From the NCBI RefSeq assembly GCF_025751515.1, contig NZ_JAOWLE010000005.1:1-64000 (forward strand): a stretch of 64,000 bases of DNA. Direction: 5' to 3'. The notes under the pieces are model-generated. The model made no database searches, had not been told where the DNA came from, and was given only the letters and a program-made list of their open reading frames with translations. Source of the DNA: Actibacterium sp. XHP0104 (GTDB lineage: Bacteria; Pseudomonadota; Alphaproteobacteria; Rhodobacterales; Rhodobacteraceae). Within the stretch, counting starts at the first letter, position 1. The number at the start of each line of letters is the position of its first letter. Positions 53,933 through 63,432 of this stretch are shown here, piece after piece. The position numbers and the translations under genes are program-made.

Positions 53933-54199
53933 ATGAAAAACCCGTTTGAAAACCGTGCGCCGTCGCTGAACGGCCCGGCCACCGACATTCTGCCCGTCAC
54001 GCCCAGCGACACCACCGACCTGCCTCAGATCGCGGTGGCACTGTATGTCGAAACCGGCGGTGTGGTTGCCTTTATCACCGCCGCGGGCGAAACCCGCAGC
54101 GTCACCCTGCCCGATTTCGCCTTTCTGCCGGTCGGCGCGTCGCGCATTCTGGCGACGGGCACCACGGCAACCAATATCCATGCCCTGACGGTCGCATGA
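53933..54199 (+). CDS. ghsA: GTA head-spike base protein (Rcc01079 family)
   Basis: 88 residues. It follows the spike-base family pattern: PSLNGPATDILPVTPSDTTDLP, IAVALYVETGGVVAFITAAGE, LPVGASRILATGTTATNIHAL. In Rhodobacter capsulatus these proteins anchor capsid-vertex fibres of the gene transfer agent, which bind recipient capsule. AAGGAG precedes the ATG. Overlaps ghsB by ATGA. Other GTA structural genes are not in the window; the spike genes usually sit apart from the main cluster. Confidence 0.88.
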   Translation: MKNPFENRAPSLNGPATDILPVTPSDTTDLPQIAVALYVETGGVVAFITAAGETRSVTLPDFAFLPVGASRILATGTTATNIHALTVA

Positions 54200-55011
54200 T
54201 GCTGGGTCTGGGATTTGGCATCCACAGGCTGGCTCTGTGCCGGCGTGGGAATGGCGCGGCGCCCCCGCCTCCGCCGCCTCCGCCTTCGTTTCCCTATCAG
54301 CTGACGCTGGCGGCCTGGTATGATCCGTCAGACCTGGGCACGCTGTTTCAGGATACGGTAGGCACGGTGCCGGTCGCGGCCGATGGCGACCCTGTGGCGC
54401 TGATGCAGGACAAGTCGGGCAACGGCCACCACATGACCCAGTCCGACCCGGCGCGTCAGCCGGTCTATCGCAGCGCCGGCGGGCTGCACTGGCTGGAAAC
54501 CGACGGTGCCGATGACAGCATGAGCACCCCGGCGCGGCTGGGTCTGCCGGGCGATCCCAGCGTCACGATCAGCGCCGCGATCCGGGTTCTGGCGGCGACC
54601 AATAGCGTCGAGCGCGTGCTGTACCTGGGCACTCCGGGCAACAACTATACGCTTTGCGCCTCGGTCGGGACGGGTGGATTTTCATGGCGTCACAACAACG
54701 GCAATGCGGTGTTCGGATCGACGGTTCTGAACACTGACCTGGTGGCAACATGGCTGCGGGGCGCGGGCGCGACCTATGCCGGCGGGCGGTTCTGGCTGAA
54801 CGATGCCGAGCAGACCCAGACCGGCAATTCGGGCGCCACGCGTATTCCCACCGATGCGTCACAAGGGGCGCATCTTTTTGCCCATGGCAACAGCACCAAC
54901 AACCCGGCGCGGCTGCGGTTTTACGGCATGGTGGTGACGCCCACCGACGCCGATGCCCAGCGCCAGACGATCACCACCCATCTGGGCGGCAAGGTCGGGC
55001 TGGTGCTGTAA
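54196..55011 (+). CDS. ghsB: GTA head-spike fibre-like protein (Rcc01080 type)
   Basis: 271 residues from ATG 54196 (a second ATG at 54199). A short GLG-type N-terminus, an eight-Pro run near 25, then a LamG/concanavalin-like beta domain (YDPSDLGTLF, DKSGNGHHMTQSD, VERVLYLGTPG). This suits a fibre that binds polysaccharide. Gene order and the fused overlap with ghsA point to GhsB; sequence divergence of fibre tips limits certainty. It ends next to the phosphomannomutase stop. Confidence 0.8.
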   Translation: MMLGLGFGIHRLALCRRGNGAAPPPPPPPPSFPYQLTLAAWYDPSDLGTLFQDTVGTVPVAADGDPVALMQDKSGNGHHMTQSDPARQPVYRSAGGLHWLETDGADDSMSTPARLGLPGDPSVTISAAIRVLAATNSVERVLYLGTPGNNYTLCASVGTGGFSWRHNNGNAVFGSTVLNTDLVATWLRGAGATYAGGRFWLNDAEQTQTGNSGATRIPTDASQGAHLFAHGNSTNNPARLRFYGMVVTPTDADAQRQTITTHLGGKVGLVL

Positions 55012-56379
55012 TCAGGCGCTTGCGATAAGGGCCTCGAACTCGGCCAGCTTTGCGGCCACGAGGCCCCTATCGCCCCGCGCCTCGATATTGAGCCGCAACA
55101 GTGGCTCGGTATTCGATTTGCGCAGGTTCATCCGCCAGTCATCGAATGACAGAGACAGGCCATCCAGCCGGTCGATATCGCGGGCGTGGGCGGCATATTG
55201 GTCCTCGACCGCGCGGATCACCGCGTCGGCGTCGGCCACACGGAAATTGATCTCGCCCGATGAGGGGAAATTGCGCTGCATCTCGCCCACCAGCGCCGAC
55301 AGGGGCAGGCCGGTCGACGACATCCGTTGCACCACCTTGACCCACGGGATCATGCCGCTGTCGCAGAACATGAAGTCGCGGAAATAGTGATGCGCCGACA
55401 TCTCGCCGCCATAAAGCGCGTCTTCGGCACGCATGGTCTGCTTGACGAAGGCATGGCCGGTTTTCGACACCACCGCCTGACCACCCGCGGCTGCCACAAC
55501 GGCCTGAGTATTCCACTGCACGCGCGGGTCATGCACGATTTTGGCGCCGGGGTGATCCTCGAGGAACGCGGCCGCCAGCAGCCCCACCACATATTCACCG
55601 TCGATAAAGGCGCCGGTTTCGTCGAACAGGAAGCAGCGGTCGAAATCACCGTCCCAGGCCACGCCCAGATCGGCGCCGTGGTCGCGCACGGCCTGCGCCG
55701 TGACGGGGCGGTTCTCCACCAAAAGCGGGTTCGGAATGCCGTTGGGAAAGCTGCCATCGGGGTCGTGATGCATACGGATAAAGGTCAGCGGCGCGCCTTG
55801 GTGTTCCAGCTCGGCGGCGATGGCGTCAAAGGCGGGGCCGGCGATGCCGTTGCCGGCATTGACCAGCACCTTGAGCGGGCGCAGACCCGCCGGGTCGCAA
55901 AACCCGGCCACGTGGCGGGCATAGGCGGCACGGGTGGCGTCCATCTCGTAGCCGCCCGGCGTCGCGGCTGGGGCCAGGTTGTCATCTTCGGCGGCGGCGC
56001 GGATCGCGGCCAGCTCGGTCGCGGGGTCGAGCGGACGGCTGCCCTCGCCCACGAATTTCATGCCGTTATAGTCGATCGGGTTGTGGCTGGCCGTCACCTC
56101 AACACCGCCGACGGCGCCCAGATGGGCGGTGGCGAAATAGACCTCTTCGGTGCCCGCATCGCCGATGTCGATCACGTCGCCGCCTTGGGCGCGGATGCCC
56201 TCGGTCAGCGCCAGCGCCAGCTCGGGCGAGGTCGCCCGGCAATCGCGCCCGACCACGTATTTGCCCGGACCCAGCACATGGGCAAAGCCCCGCCCGATAC
56301 GCCGCGCGATATCGGCATCAAGGTTCACGCCGATCTGGCCGCGCACGTCATAGCCTTTGAAACAGGTCAGGGGCTGCAT
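55012..56379 (-). CDS. Phosphomannomutase/phosphoglucomutase
   Basis: 455 residues. The phosphoserine loop TASHNPIDYNG near 97, metal loop GVAWDGDFDRCF near 235, sugar loop GGEMSAHHYFRDF near 317 and phosphate loop RKSNTEPLLRLN near 420 are all present. It interconverts mannose- and glucose-1/6-phosphates for nucleotide-sugar synthesis, feeding the GDP-mannose enzyme 3.3 kb away. Confidence 0.95.
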   Translation of the reverse strand: MQPLTCFKGYDVRGQIGVNLDADIARRIGRGFAHVLGPGKYVVGRDCRATSPELALALTEGIRAQGGDVIDIGDAGTEEVYFATAHLGAVGGVEVTASHNPIDYNGMKFVGEGSRPLDPATELAAIRAAAEDDNLAPAATPGGYEMDATRAAYARHVAGFCDPAGLRPLKVLVNAGNGIAGPAFDAIAAELEHQGAPLTFIRMHHDPDGSFPNGIPNPLLVENRPVTAQAVRDHGADLGVAWDGDFDRCFLFDETGAFIDGEYVVGLLAAAFLEDHPGAKIVHDPRVQWNTQAVVAAAGGQAVVSKTGHAFVKQTMRAEDALYGGEMSAHHYFRDFMFCDSGMIPWVKVVQRMSSTGLPLSALVGEMQRNFPSSGEINFRVADADAVIRAVEDQYAAHARDIDRLDGLSLSFDDWRMNLRKSNTEPLLRLNIEARGDRGLVAAKLAEFEALIASA

Positions 56380-56463
56380 GAGATACCTTTCACACTGAGA
56401 TCACCGGTTGTTCGGGCGCGACTGTAAAAGCCGCGCGGCCCAAGTTCTACAACCGAATTGCGC

Positions 56464-57219
56464 CTAAAGAAACGTGGCGCCACCGGGGGTGACATGCACC
56501 GCCGTCAGCCGCCCTGTCGCATAGGCGCCGGTGTCGATGGCGACACGGCCCTGATCGGCGCCGGGCTCGTCGGTGATGGTGTGGCCATGCACCACCCAGC
56601 GGCCATCCTGCCGGGGCAGGCGCAGGAAATCGGGGTGGCCCCAGGTCAGGGCGCGGTCGGTCTGCTGATCCATCGGCAGGGCCGGGTCTGCGCCCGCATG
56701 CACCACCGACACATTGCCCGAATGCCAGGCGCGCGGCAGCGATTGCAACCAGCCCAGCGCCCCCTCGCCCAGCGCGGCACGCAGATCATGCGCGGCGTCG
56801 CGCAGGGCCTCGGGGGTAGCGCGCTCATTCACCCAGCCCAGGCCGAAACTGGACAGCGTCGCCGCCCCGCCATAGCGCAGCCAATAGGCGCCGTATTTCT
56901 CGGGGTCACCCAGAAACAGCAGCAGCATTTCCTCGTGATTGCCGCGCAGGCAGGTGACCTGCGCCGGGCGGCTTTGCTGCATGTCTTGCAGGCGGGCCAA
57001 AACCTGGGCGCTATAGGCCCCGCGATCGACATAGTCGCCCACGAACACCAGCGGCGCCTGCCGATCATGTGCGGCAAGGCGATCCAGCAGCCCCGCCAAC
57101 AGGTCGTCACAGCCGTGGATATCGCCCACCGCCACGAAGGGCGCTTCGGGCGATAGCGGCGCATCCCCGAAATCGGGTGGCGCGGCGGTCGGGCGAAACA
57201 GTCGTGTCAGGCGCTTCAT
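56464..57219 (-). CDS. Metallophosphoesterase (bacterial Ser/Thr phosphatase type)
   Basis: 251 residues from ATG 57219. Motifs GDIHGC near 37, GDYVDRG near 64 and GNHEEM near 97, with VHAG and VHGHT later: the PPP-like PrpA/ApaH-related group. Substrate could be protein phosphate or diadenosine polyphosphate. It is divergent from the nucleotide-sugar dehydrogenase (145 nt). Confidence 0.9.
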   Translation of the reverse strand: MKRLTRLFRPTAAPPDFGDAPLSPEAPFVAVGDIHGCDDLLAGLLDRLAAHDRQAPLVFVGDYVDRGAYSAQVLARLQDMQQSRPAQVTCLRGNHEEMLLLFLGDPEKYGAYWLRYGGAATLSSFGLGWVNERATPEALRDAAHDLRAALGEGALGWLQSLPRAWHSGNVSVVHAGADPALPMDQQTDRALTWGHPDFLRLPRQDGRWVVHGHTITDEPGADQGRVAIDTGAYATGRLTAVHVTPGGATFL

Positions 57220-57364
57220 GCGGTTTTCCGGTGTTGCTTGCTTAGGTTTAGGCCGCAAAGCCGCGCAGCACCAGACGTTTGCGCGGTTGCAAATACGCCT
57301 GCGCACGGCCTACAACCGGTGCATCGGGCGGCGTGCCGCCAGTTGGTTCAGACAGGTGACAGGC

Positions 57365-58531
57365 ATGAAAATCGCGGTTTCGGGTATCGGCTATGTGGGC
57401 CTGTCGAACGCCGTCTTGCTGGCGCAACGCAACGAGGTTGTCGCGCTGGATATCTCGGCCCGGCGGGTCGAGATGCTGAACGCGCGCCAAAGCCCGATCA
57501 TCGACCCCGAGATCGAAGACTTTCTGGCCAACCGCAAGCTGAACCTGCGCGCCACGCAGGACAAGGCCGAGGCCTATGCCGGCGCCGATTTCGTCATCGT
57601 GTCGACCCCTACCAACTATGACCCGCGCACCAACCATTTCGACACCTCTTCGGTCGAGGCGGTGATCGCGGATGTGACCGAGATCAACCCCGATGCGGTG
57701 ATCGTGATCAAATCGACCATCCCCGTGGGCTATACCCGCCGTATCAGCGCCGAGACCGGCAATGACAACATCATCTTCTCGCCCGAGTTTCTGCGCGAAG
57801 GCCGGGCGCTTTATGACAACCTGCACCCCTCGCGCATCGTGGTGGGGGAACGGTCACGGCGGGCCGAAACCTTTGCCCGGCTGCTGCAAGAGGGCGCCGC
57901 GAAAGCCGATGTGCCGGTGCTGTTCACCGACCCGTCCGAGGCCGAGGCGATCAAGCTGTTCTCGAACACCTACCTTGCCATGCGCGTCGCCTATTTCAAC
58001 GAGCTCGACACCTATGCCCAGGTGCATGGCATGAACACCCGCCAGATCATCGAGGGCGTCGGGTTAGACCCCCGGATCGGCAGCCATTACAACAACCCGT
58101 CCTTCGGCTATGGCGGCTATTGCCTGCCCAAGGACACCAAGCAGCTGCTGGCCAATTACGACCAGGTGCCCCAGACCCTGATCCGCGCCATTGTCGATGC
58201 CAACAGCACCCGCAAGGATTTCATCGCCGACAGCATCATTGCCCGCAATCCGGGCACGGTGGGCATCTATCGCCTGACGATGAAGGCCGGCAGCGACAAT
58301 TTCCGGCAAAGCTCGATCCAGGGGATCATGAAGCGGATCAAGGCCAAGGGCATCGAGGTGATCGTCTACGAGCCCAACCTTGACGCGCCCGATTTCTTCA
58401 AATCGCCGGTGGTCAATGACCTGGCGGCCTTCAAGGCCCAGGCCGATGTGATCGTCGCCAACCGCGCCACGCCGGAACTGGACGATGTGATCGACAAGAT
58501 CTTTACCCGCGACCTGTTCGGAGCAGACTGA
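57365..58531 (+). CDS. UDP-glucose 6-dehydrogenase
   Basis: 388 residues from ATG 57365 (the frame extends to 57218 without support). NAD site [10 protein letters not shown] near 7, then [18 protein letters not shown], and the catalytic Cys in [14 protein letters not shown] near 250. Short E. coli Ugd type. It oxidises UDP-glucose to UDP-glucuronate, substrate of the next gene's epimerase (1-nt overlap). Confidence 0.93.
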   Translation: MKIAVSGIGYVGLSNAVLLAQRNEVVALDISARRVEMLNARQSPIIDPEIEDFLANRKLNLRATQDKAEAYAGADFVIVSTPTNYDPRTNHFDTSSVEAVIADVTEINPDAVIVIKSTIPVGYTRRISAETGNDNIIFSPEFLREGRALYDNLHPSRIVVGERSRRAETFARLLQEGAAKADVPVLFTDPSEAEAIKLFSNTYLAMRVAYFNELDTYAQVHGMNTRQIIEGVGLDPRIGSHYNNPSFGYGGYCLPKDTKQLLANYDQVPQTLIRAIVDANSTRKDFIADSIIARNPGTVGIYRLTMKAGSDNFRQSSIQGIMKRIKAKGIEVIVYEPNLDAPDFFKSPVVNDLAAFKAQADVIVANRATPELDDVIDKIFTRDLFGAD

Positions 58532-59541
58532 TGCGCACCGCCCTTGTCACCGGATCGGCCGGATTCATCGGGTACTTCCTGTGCAAACGCCTGTTGGATG
58601 ACGGGTTTCGCGTCATCGGCCTGGATGCGATGACCGATTACTACGAGGTCGCGCTGAAGGAACGCCGCCAGCAGATGCTGCTGCAATCGCCGCAGTTCTG
58701 CGCGGTGAACGACCGGGTGGAAACGCCGGGCCTGCTGATGGATCTGTTTGCCACTGAGCAGCCCGACGTGGTGATCCATCTCGCCGCGCAGGCGGGGGTG
58801 CGCTATTCGATCGAGAACCCCCGGTCTTACCTCGAAAGCAACATCATCGGCACGTTCGAGCTGTTAGAGGCCGCGCGGGCCTATCCGCCGCAGCACATGC
58901 TGCTGGCCTCGACCAGCTCGGCCTATGGCGCGAATGACCAGATGCCCTATGCCGAGACCGACCGCGCCGACCACCAGATGTCATTCTACGCGGCGACCAA
59001 GAAATCGACCGAGAACATGGCGCATTCCTATGCCCATCTCTTTGACCTGCCGATCACCATGTTCCGGTTCTTTACGGTCTACGGTCCCTGGGGCCGGCCC
59101 GACATGGCGCTGTTCAAGTTCACCAAGGCCATCCTCAATGGCCAGCCGATCGACGTGTATAACCACGGCGATATGCGCCGCGACTTCACCTATATCGACG
59201 ATCTGGTGCAGGGCATCCGCCTGCTGATCGACACGGTGCCCGAACGGCCCGAGGGCGGCGAGGTTCCGCCCGGCGACAGCCTGTCACCCGTCGCGCCCTG
59301 GCGGGTGGTGAATATCGGCAACGCGCAGCCCGTGCAGCTGACCGATTTCATCGCCGCAATCGAGGCCGCGACCGGCCTGCCCGCCCAGCGCAACCTGATG
59401 CCGATGCAGCCCGGCGATGTGCCCGCCACCTGGGCCGATACCGCTCTTCTGGAACGGCTGACCGGCTATGCCCCGCAAACGCCCGTGCCGCAGGGCGTCG
59501 CGCGGTTCGTGGAATGGTATCGCGACTATTACCGGGTGTAA
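58531..59541 (+). CDS. NAD-dependent epimerase, probable UDP-glucuronate 4-epimerase
   Basis: 336-residue extended SDR: GSAGFIGYFLCKRLL at the NAD site, HLAAQAGVRYSIENP near 90, catalytic Y-x3-K in YAATKKS near 152 and RFFTVYGPWGRPDMALF. This set is typical of UDP-glucuronate 4-epimerases giving UDP-galacturonate. The direct coupling to UDP-glucose dehydrogenase supports it. Confidence 0.9.
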   Translation: MRTALVTGSAGFIGYFLCKRLLDDGFRVIGLDAMTDYYEVALKERRQQMLLQSPQFCAVNDRVETPGLLMDLFATEQPDVVIHLAAQAGVRYSIENPRSYLESNIIGTFELLEAARAYPPQHMLLASTSSAYGANDQMPYAETDRADHQMSFYAATKKSTENMAHSYAHLFDLPITMFRFFTVYGPWGRPDMALFKFTKAILNGQPIDVYNHGDMRRDFTYIDDLVQGIRLLIDTVPERPEGGEVPPGDSLSPVAPWRVVNIGNAQPVQLTDFIAAIEAATGLPAQRNLMPMQPGDVPATWADTALLERLTGYAPQTPVPQGVARFVEWYRDYYRV

Positions 59542-59664
59542 GCGCCATGTTTTCTTGCGGCTTTGGTCCGATTGGCGCCGCAAATCGCCTGCATCCTTTG
59601 CCAGCCCGTTACCATGGGCTAATTATAAATGGGCCTTGTGACCAGTTTCGTTGAGGACAAACAG

Positions 59665-61098
59665 TTGAGCATCACCCCCGTTCTTCTTGCCGGTGGCTCC
59701 GGCACCCGCCTGTGGCCGCTGTCACGCAAGAGCTACCCCAAGCAGTTCTCGCGCCTGATGGGCAAGGAGACCCTGTTCCAGGGCTCGGCCCGGCGCCTGT
59801 CGGGGGGTGAGGGCGCGCTGAAATTCGCTGCACCGGTGACGCTGACAAACTCTGATTTCCGGTTCATCGTGACCGAGCAGCTGGCCGAGGCCGGGATCGA
59901 CCCCGGCGCCATCCTGATCGAGCCCGAAGGCCGCAACACCGCCCCCGCCGTTCTGGCTGCGGCGCTCTATGTCGCGAAGACCAACCCCGAGGCGGTGCTG
60001 CTGGTCGCGCCCTCGGATCATGTCATTCCCGACACCGACGCCTTTCTAGCCGCTGTGAAACAGGGGCTGGGCGCGGTCGCCAATGGCGATCTGGTGACAT
60101 TCGGCATCACGCCCGACCGGCCCGAAACCGGGTATGGCTATCTGGAACTGACCGCCCTGCCCAAGGGCGACGGCGCGCCGGTGAAACTGTCGAAATTCGT
60201 CGAAAAGCCCGACGCCGACACCGCCGCCAAGATGCTGGCCGCGGGCAACTACCTGTGGAACGCGGGCATCTTCCTGTTCCGCGCCGCTGACATCATCAGC
60301 GCCTTTGAGAAACACGCCCCCGGCCTGATGGTGCCTGTCGCCGCCGCCGTGGACGAGGCCAAGACCGATCTGGGCTTTCTGCGCCTGGCGCCCGAACCCT
60401 GGGCACGGGCCCAGGATATCTCGATCGACTATGCGGTGATGGAACGCGCCGACAACCTGTCGGTCGTGCCCTTCAGCGGCGCGTGGTCCGATCTGGGCGG
60501 CTGGGACGCGGTCTGGCGCGAAAGCGGTCAGACCAGCACCGGCGTCGCCCTGTCGGGCGAAGCGACCGAGATCGACTGTGCCAACAGCCTGCTGCGATCG
60601 GAAAGCGGCACGCAGCAGATCGTCGGCATCGGGCTGAAGAATATCATGGCCATCGCCATGCCCGACGCCGTGCTGATCGCCGATATGAGCCGCGCGCAGG
60701 ACGTGAAAAAGGCCGTTGATGCGCTTAAGGCCAAGGGGGCCATTCAGGCCACGGCCTTCCCCAAGGATCACCGCCCCTGGGGCTGGTTCGAAAGCCTTGT
60801 GGTTGGCGGACGGTTCCAGGTGAAACGCATTCTGGTGCATCCGGGCGCGTCACTCAGCCTGCAAAGCCACTTCCACCGCTCTGAGCATTGGATCGTGGTC
60901 GAGGGCACGGCCAAGGTCACCATCAACGACGATGTGCGGCTGGTTGCGGAAAATGAATCCGTCTACATCCCGCTGGGCGCCAAGCACCGGATGGAAAACC
61001 CCGGCAAGGTGCCGATGGTGCTGATCGAGGTGCAGACCGGCGCCTATGTCGGCGAGGATGACATCGTGCGCTACGAGGATGTCTACGCCCGCGGCTGA
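59665..61098 (+). CDS. Mannose-1-phosphate guanylyltransferase/mannose-6-phosphate isomerase
   Basis: 477 residues from TTG 59665, preferred because GAGGA lies seven bases upstream; the ATG at 59629 has none. Pyrophosphorylase GGSGTRLWPLSRKSYPKQF near 9, FVEKPD near 180, and a C-terminal cupin isomerase with HFHRSEHWIVVEGTA near 412. Bifunctional type II PMI (AlgA/ManC), making GDP-mannose. Confidence 0.95.
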   Translation: MSITPVLLAGGSGTRLWPLSRKSYPKQFSRLMGKETLFQGSARRLSGGEGALKFAAPVTLTNSDFRFIVTEQLAEAGIDPGAILIEPEGRNTAPAVLAAALYVAKTNPEAVLLVAPSDHVIPDTDAFLAAVKQGLGAVANGDLVTFGITPDRPETGYGYLELTALPKGDGAPVKLSKFVEKPDADTAAKMLAAGNYLWNAGIFLFRAADIISAFEKHAPGLMVPVAAAVDEAKTDLGFLRLAPEPWARAQDISIDYAVMERADNLSVVPFSGAWSDLGGWDAVWRESGQTSTGVALSGEATEIDCANSLLRSESGTQQIVGIGLKNIMAIAMPDAVLIADMSRAQDVKKAVDALKAKGAIQATAFPKDHRPWGWFESLVVGGRFQVKRILVHPGASLSLQSHFHRSEHWIVVEGTAKVTINDDVRLVAENESVYIPLGAKHRMENPGKVPMVLIEVQTGAYVGEDDIVRYEDVYARG

Positions 61099-61150
61099 TG
61101 CTTTCGTTTGCCGCCCCGCCGCGCTAATGCTGGGCGGCAAGGGGGATCGC

Positions 61151-62341
61151 GTGACATCTGACAGGTTCACATATGACGGGCGCGCCGGCATCACGGTGGG
61201 CGGCGTGGCGCTGGATCAGGCCGGGCTGGGCGCCGATCCGGTGAGGGTGCTGTTACAGGCGCTGACGACTGGCCACAGCTTTCGCGCCTCGACCGATCCC
61301 GCCACGCCGATCACCGTTCTCGCGCCCTTTGCCGACAGCCCCGATTTCCAGTGCCAAAGCTCTGGCAGCAGCGGCCGCGCCAAAACCATCCGGCGCACGC
61401 AGGCCTCGTGGGTCCGCAGTTTCGAGCAAACCGCCCAAAGGTTCGGCATTGGCCCTGCCGATATCGTCGCTGTTCCCGGCACGCTGACGCATTCGCTGGC
61501 GCTTTACGGGCTGGTCGAAGCGCTGCACCTGGGCGCGCGGGCCGAGCTGCTGTTCCCCCTGCGCCCCGACAGGCAGTGGCGTCGGATGCACGAGGCGGGG
61601 GTGAGCGTCCTTTATGCCACGCCGACCCAGCTGCGGCTGATGCTGGTGGGCGATGCGCCCGCCCTGCCCGCGTTGCGCCATGTGTTCTGCGGCGGTGGCA
61701 AGCTTGACCCCGAGTGCCGCGCCGATCTGGCCCGCCACGCGCCCGATGCGCAGATCCTTGAATTCTATGGCGCGACCGAAACCAGTTTCATCACCATGGC
61801 CGATGCCGACACGCCCGAAGGCTCTGTCGGGCGGCCCTATCCCGGCGTCGAGATGCAGATCCGCGATGCGGATGCGGGCGGCGTGGGCGAGATCTGGCTG
61901 CGCAGCCCCTATCTCTTTTCCGGCTATGCCACGGGCAGCTCTGCCGACACCCGCTGGGATGACAGGTTTCTCAGCATCGGCGAGATGGGCTATCTTGATG
62001 CGCAGGGCAATCTTTTCCTGAAGGGCCGCAAGAACCGCATGGTCACCGTCGCCGATCACAACGTCTTCCCCGAGGATATCGAGGCCGTTCTGATCGCCAC
62101 CAGCGGTCGGCTGAGCGCCGCCATCCCGGTGCCTGATGCACAGCGCGGCCATGCCATCGTGGCGGTGATCGCGGGGGCGGCGGATGACGCGCTGCCCGCA
62201 CGCCTGCGTCAGGCCTGTTCCCGGGCGCTGGGCCCGCATGCCGCGCCCCGCCGGGTGCTGTTTGCCGATCCGTTCCCGCTGTTGCCCGCCGGTAAACCCG
62301 ACCTTGTGGCGCTGCGCGAGTTCGCACTGGGGGTCGCATGA
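61151..62341 (+). CDS. AMP-dependent acyl-CoA ligase-like protein
   Basis: 396 residues from GTG 61151, chosen for AAGGGGG upstream (ATG 61127 is the alternative). Adenylate loop QSSGSSGRAKTI near 75, EFYGATETSF near 210 and RFLSIGEMGYLD near 275 mark the ANL family; it is shorter than usual (500-550) mainly in the N-terminal domain. The paired thiolase (4-nt overlap) and nearby bioY recall the Bacillus yhfT-yhfS-yhfU trio. Substrate unknown. Confidence 0.82.
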   Translation: MTSDRFTYDGRAGITVGGVALDQAGLGADPVRVLLQALTTGHSFRASTDPATPITVLAPFADSPDFQCQSSGSSGRAKTIRRTQASWVRSFEQTAQRFGIGPADIVAVPGTLTHSLALYGLVEALHLGARAELLFPLRPDRQWRRMHEAGVSVLYATPTQLRLMLVGDAPALPALRHVFCGGGKLDPECRADLARHAPDAQILEFYGATETSFITMADADTPEGSVGRPYPGVEMQIRDADAGGVGEIWLRSPYLFSGYATGSSADTRWDDRFLSIGEMGYLDAQGNLFLKGRKNRMVTVADHNVFPEDIEAVLIATSGRLSAAIPVPDAQRGHAIVAVIAGAADDALPARLRQACSRALGPHAAPRRVLFADPFPLLPAGKPDLVALREFALGVA

Positions 62342-63432
62342 GCAGCCATATCATCGCCGCCCGCCGCACCGCCGTCGCCCCCCGTGGCGGCGCCTTTGCC
62401 GCGTTGCAGCCGCATGAGCTGACCGCGCCGGTGATCAAAGCTCTGTTGGCCGATGCGGGTCTGCCCGCCGATCAGGTTGACGAGATCATCGCCGCCAACG
62501 CCATGGGGCCGGGCGGCAACGTGGCGCGGGTTGCGGCGCTGGCGGCGGGCCTGCCTGAACGGGTTGCCGGGTTGACCATCGACCGGCAATGCGTCGGCGG
62601 GCTGGATGCGCTGATCCTGGCCGATGCGATGATCCGCGCCAGGCAGGCCGAGGTGGTGATCGCCGGCGGGGTCGAAAGTTATTCGCGCCGGCCCCATCGC
62701 CTGCACACCCATGCCGATGGCCGCGCGCCCACGCCCTATGACCAGGCCCCCTTTACGCCTTGGCCCGACCGCGACCCGGCCATGGCCGATGCCGCGCAGG
62801 CCTTGGCCGACCGGCTGGGCATCGACCGTGCCGCGCAAGATGACTGGGCCGTCGAAAGCCACCGCAAGGCCCGCTCCGCGCAGCCGATGCGTGAAATCGT
62901 GCCGCTGGCGGGGCTGTCGCACGACGCCTTTACCCGCAGCCTGTCGCCCGCCCTTTGCGCCCGCGCCACGGTGGTCAGCGGAACGATCACCAGCGCCAAC
63001 AGCGCCGTGGCGGCGGATGCAGCGGCATTCTGTCTGGTGGTGTCAGACCGGGTGGCGGCGCGCCTGGGCAAGCCGGGTCTGCGCATCGGCGCCGGGCGCA
63101 GCATCGGCGGCGACCCGACCCTGCCGGGCCTTGCGCCGGTTGCGGTCATTCAATCGGTTTTGGAACACGAAGGGCTGGCCCCCACCGATCTGGCCCGCGC
63201 CGAGATCATGGAGGCCTATGCCGTGCAGGCCATCGCCTGTGTGCAGGGGGCGAACCTGCCTGCCGCCATCGTCAACCCCGGCGGCGGGGCGTTGGCCCGA
63301 GGCCACCCCATCGGGGCCTCGGGCGCTGTTCTTGCGGTGCGCCTGTTTCACGACCTGCGCCCCGGCGAGGCGGGTCTGGCCGCCATTGCCGCCGCGGGCG
63401 GGCTGGGCACCGCGCTGGTGTTGCGGGCCTAG
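62338..63432 (+). CDS. Thiolase-family protein lacking the C-terminal Cys
   Basis: 364 residues. Nucleophile Cys is present in DRQCVGGLDAL near 83 and the His in [12 protein letters not shown] near 322. The C-terminal motif, normally CxGGGxG, reads IAAAGGLGTALVL, so the second catalytic Cys is Ala. Such a protein may do a one-sided reaction or a different acyl transfer. Translationally coupled to the ligase and overlapping bioY by 4 nt tail to tail. Confidence 0.85.
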   Translation: MSSHIIAARRTAVAPRGGAFAALQPHELTAPVIKALLADAGLPADQVDEIIAANAMGPGGNVARVAALAAGLPERVAGLTIDRQCVGGLDALILADAMIRARQAEVVIAGGVESYSRRPHRLHTHADGRAPTPYDQAPFTPWPDRDPAMADAAQALADRLGIDRAAQDDWAVESHRKARSAQPMREIVPLAGLSHDAFTRSLSPALCARATVVSGTITSANSAVAADAAAFCLVVSDRVAARLGKPGLRIGAGRSIGGDPTLPGLAPVAVIQSVLEHEGLAPTDLARAEIMEAYAVQAIACVQGANLPAAIVNPGGGALARGHPIGASGAVLAVRLFHDLRPGEAGLAAIAAAGGLGTALVLRA

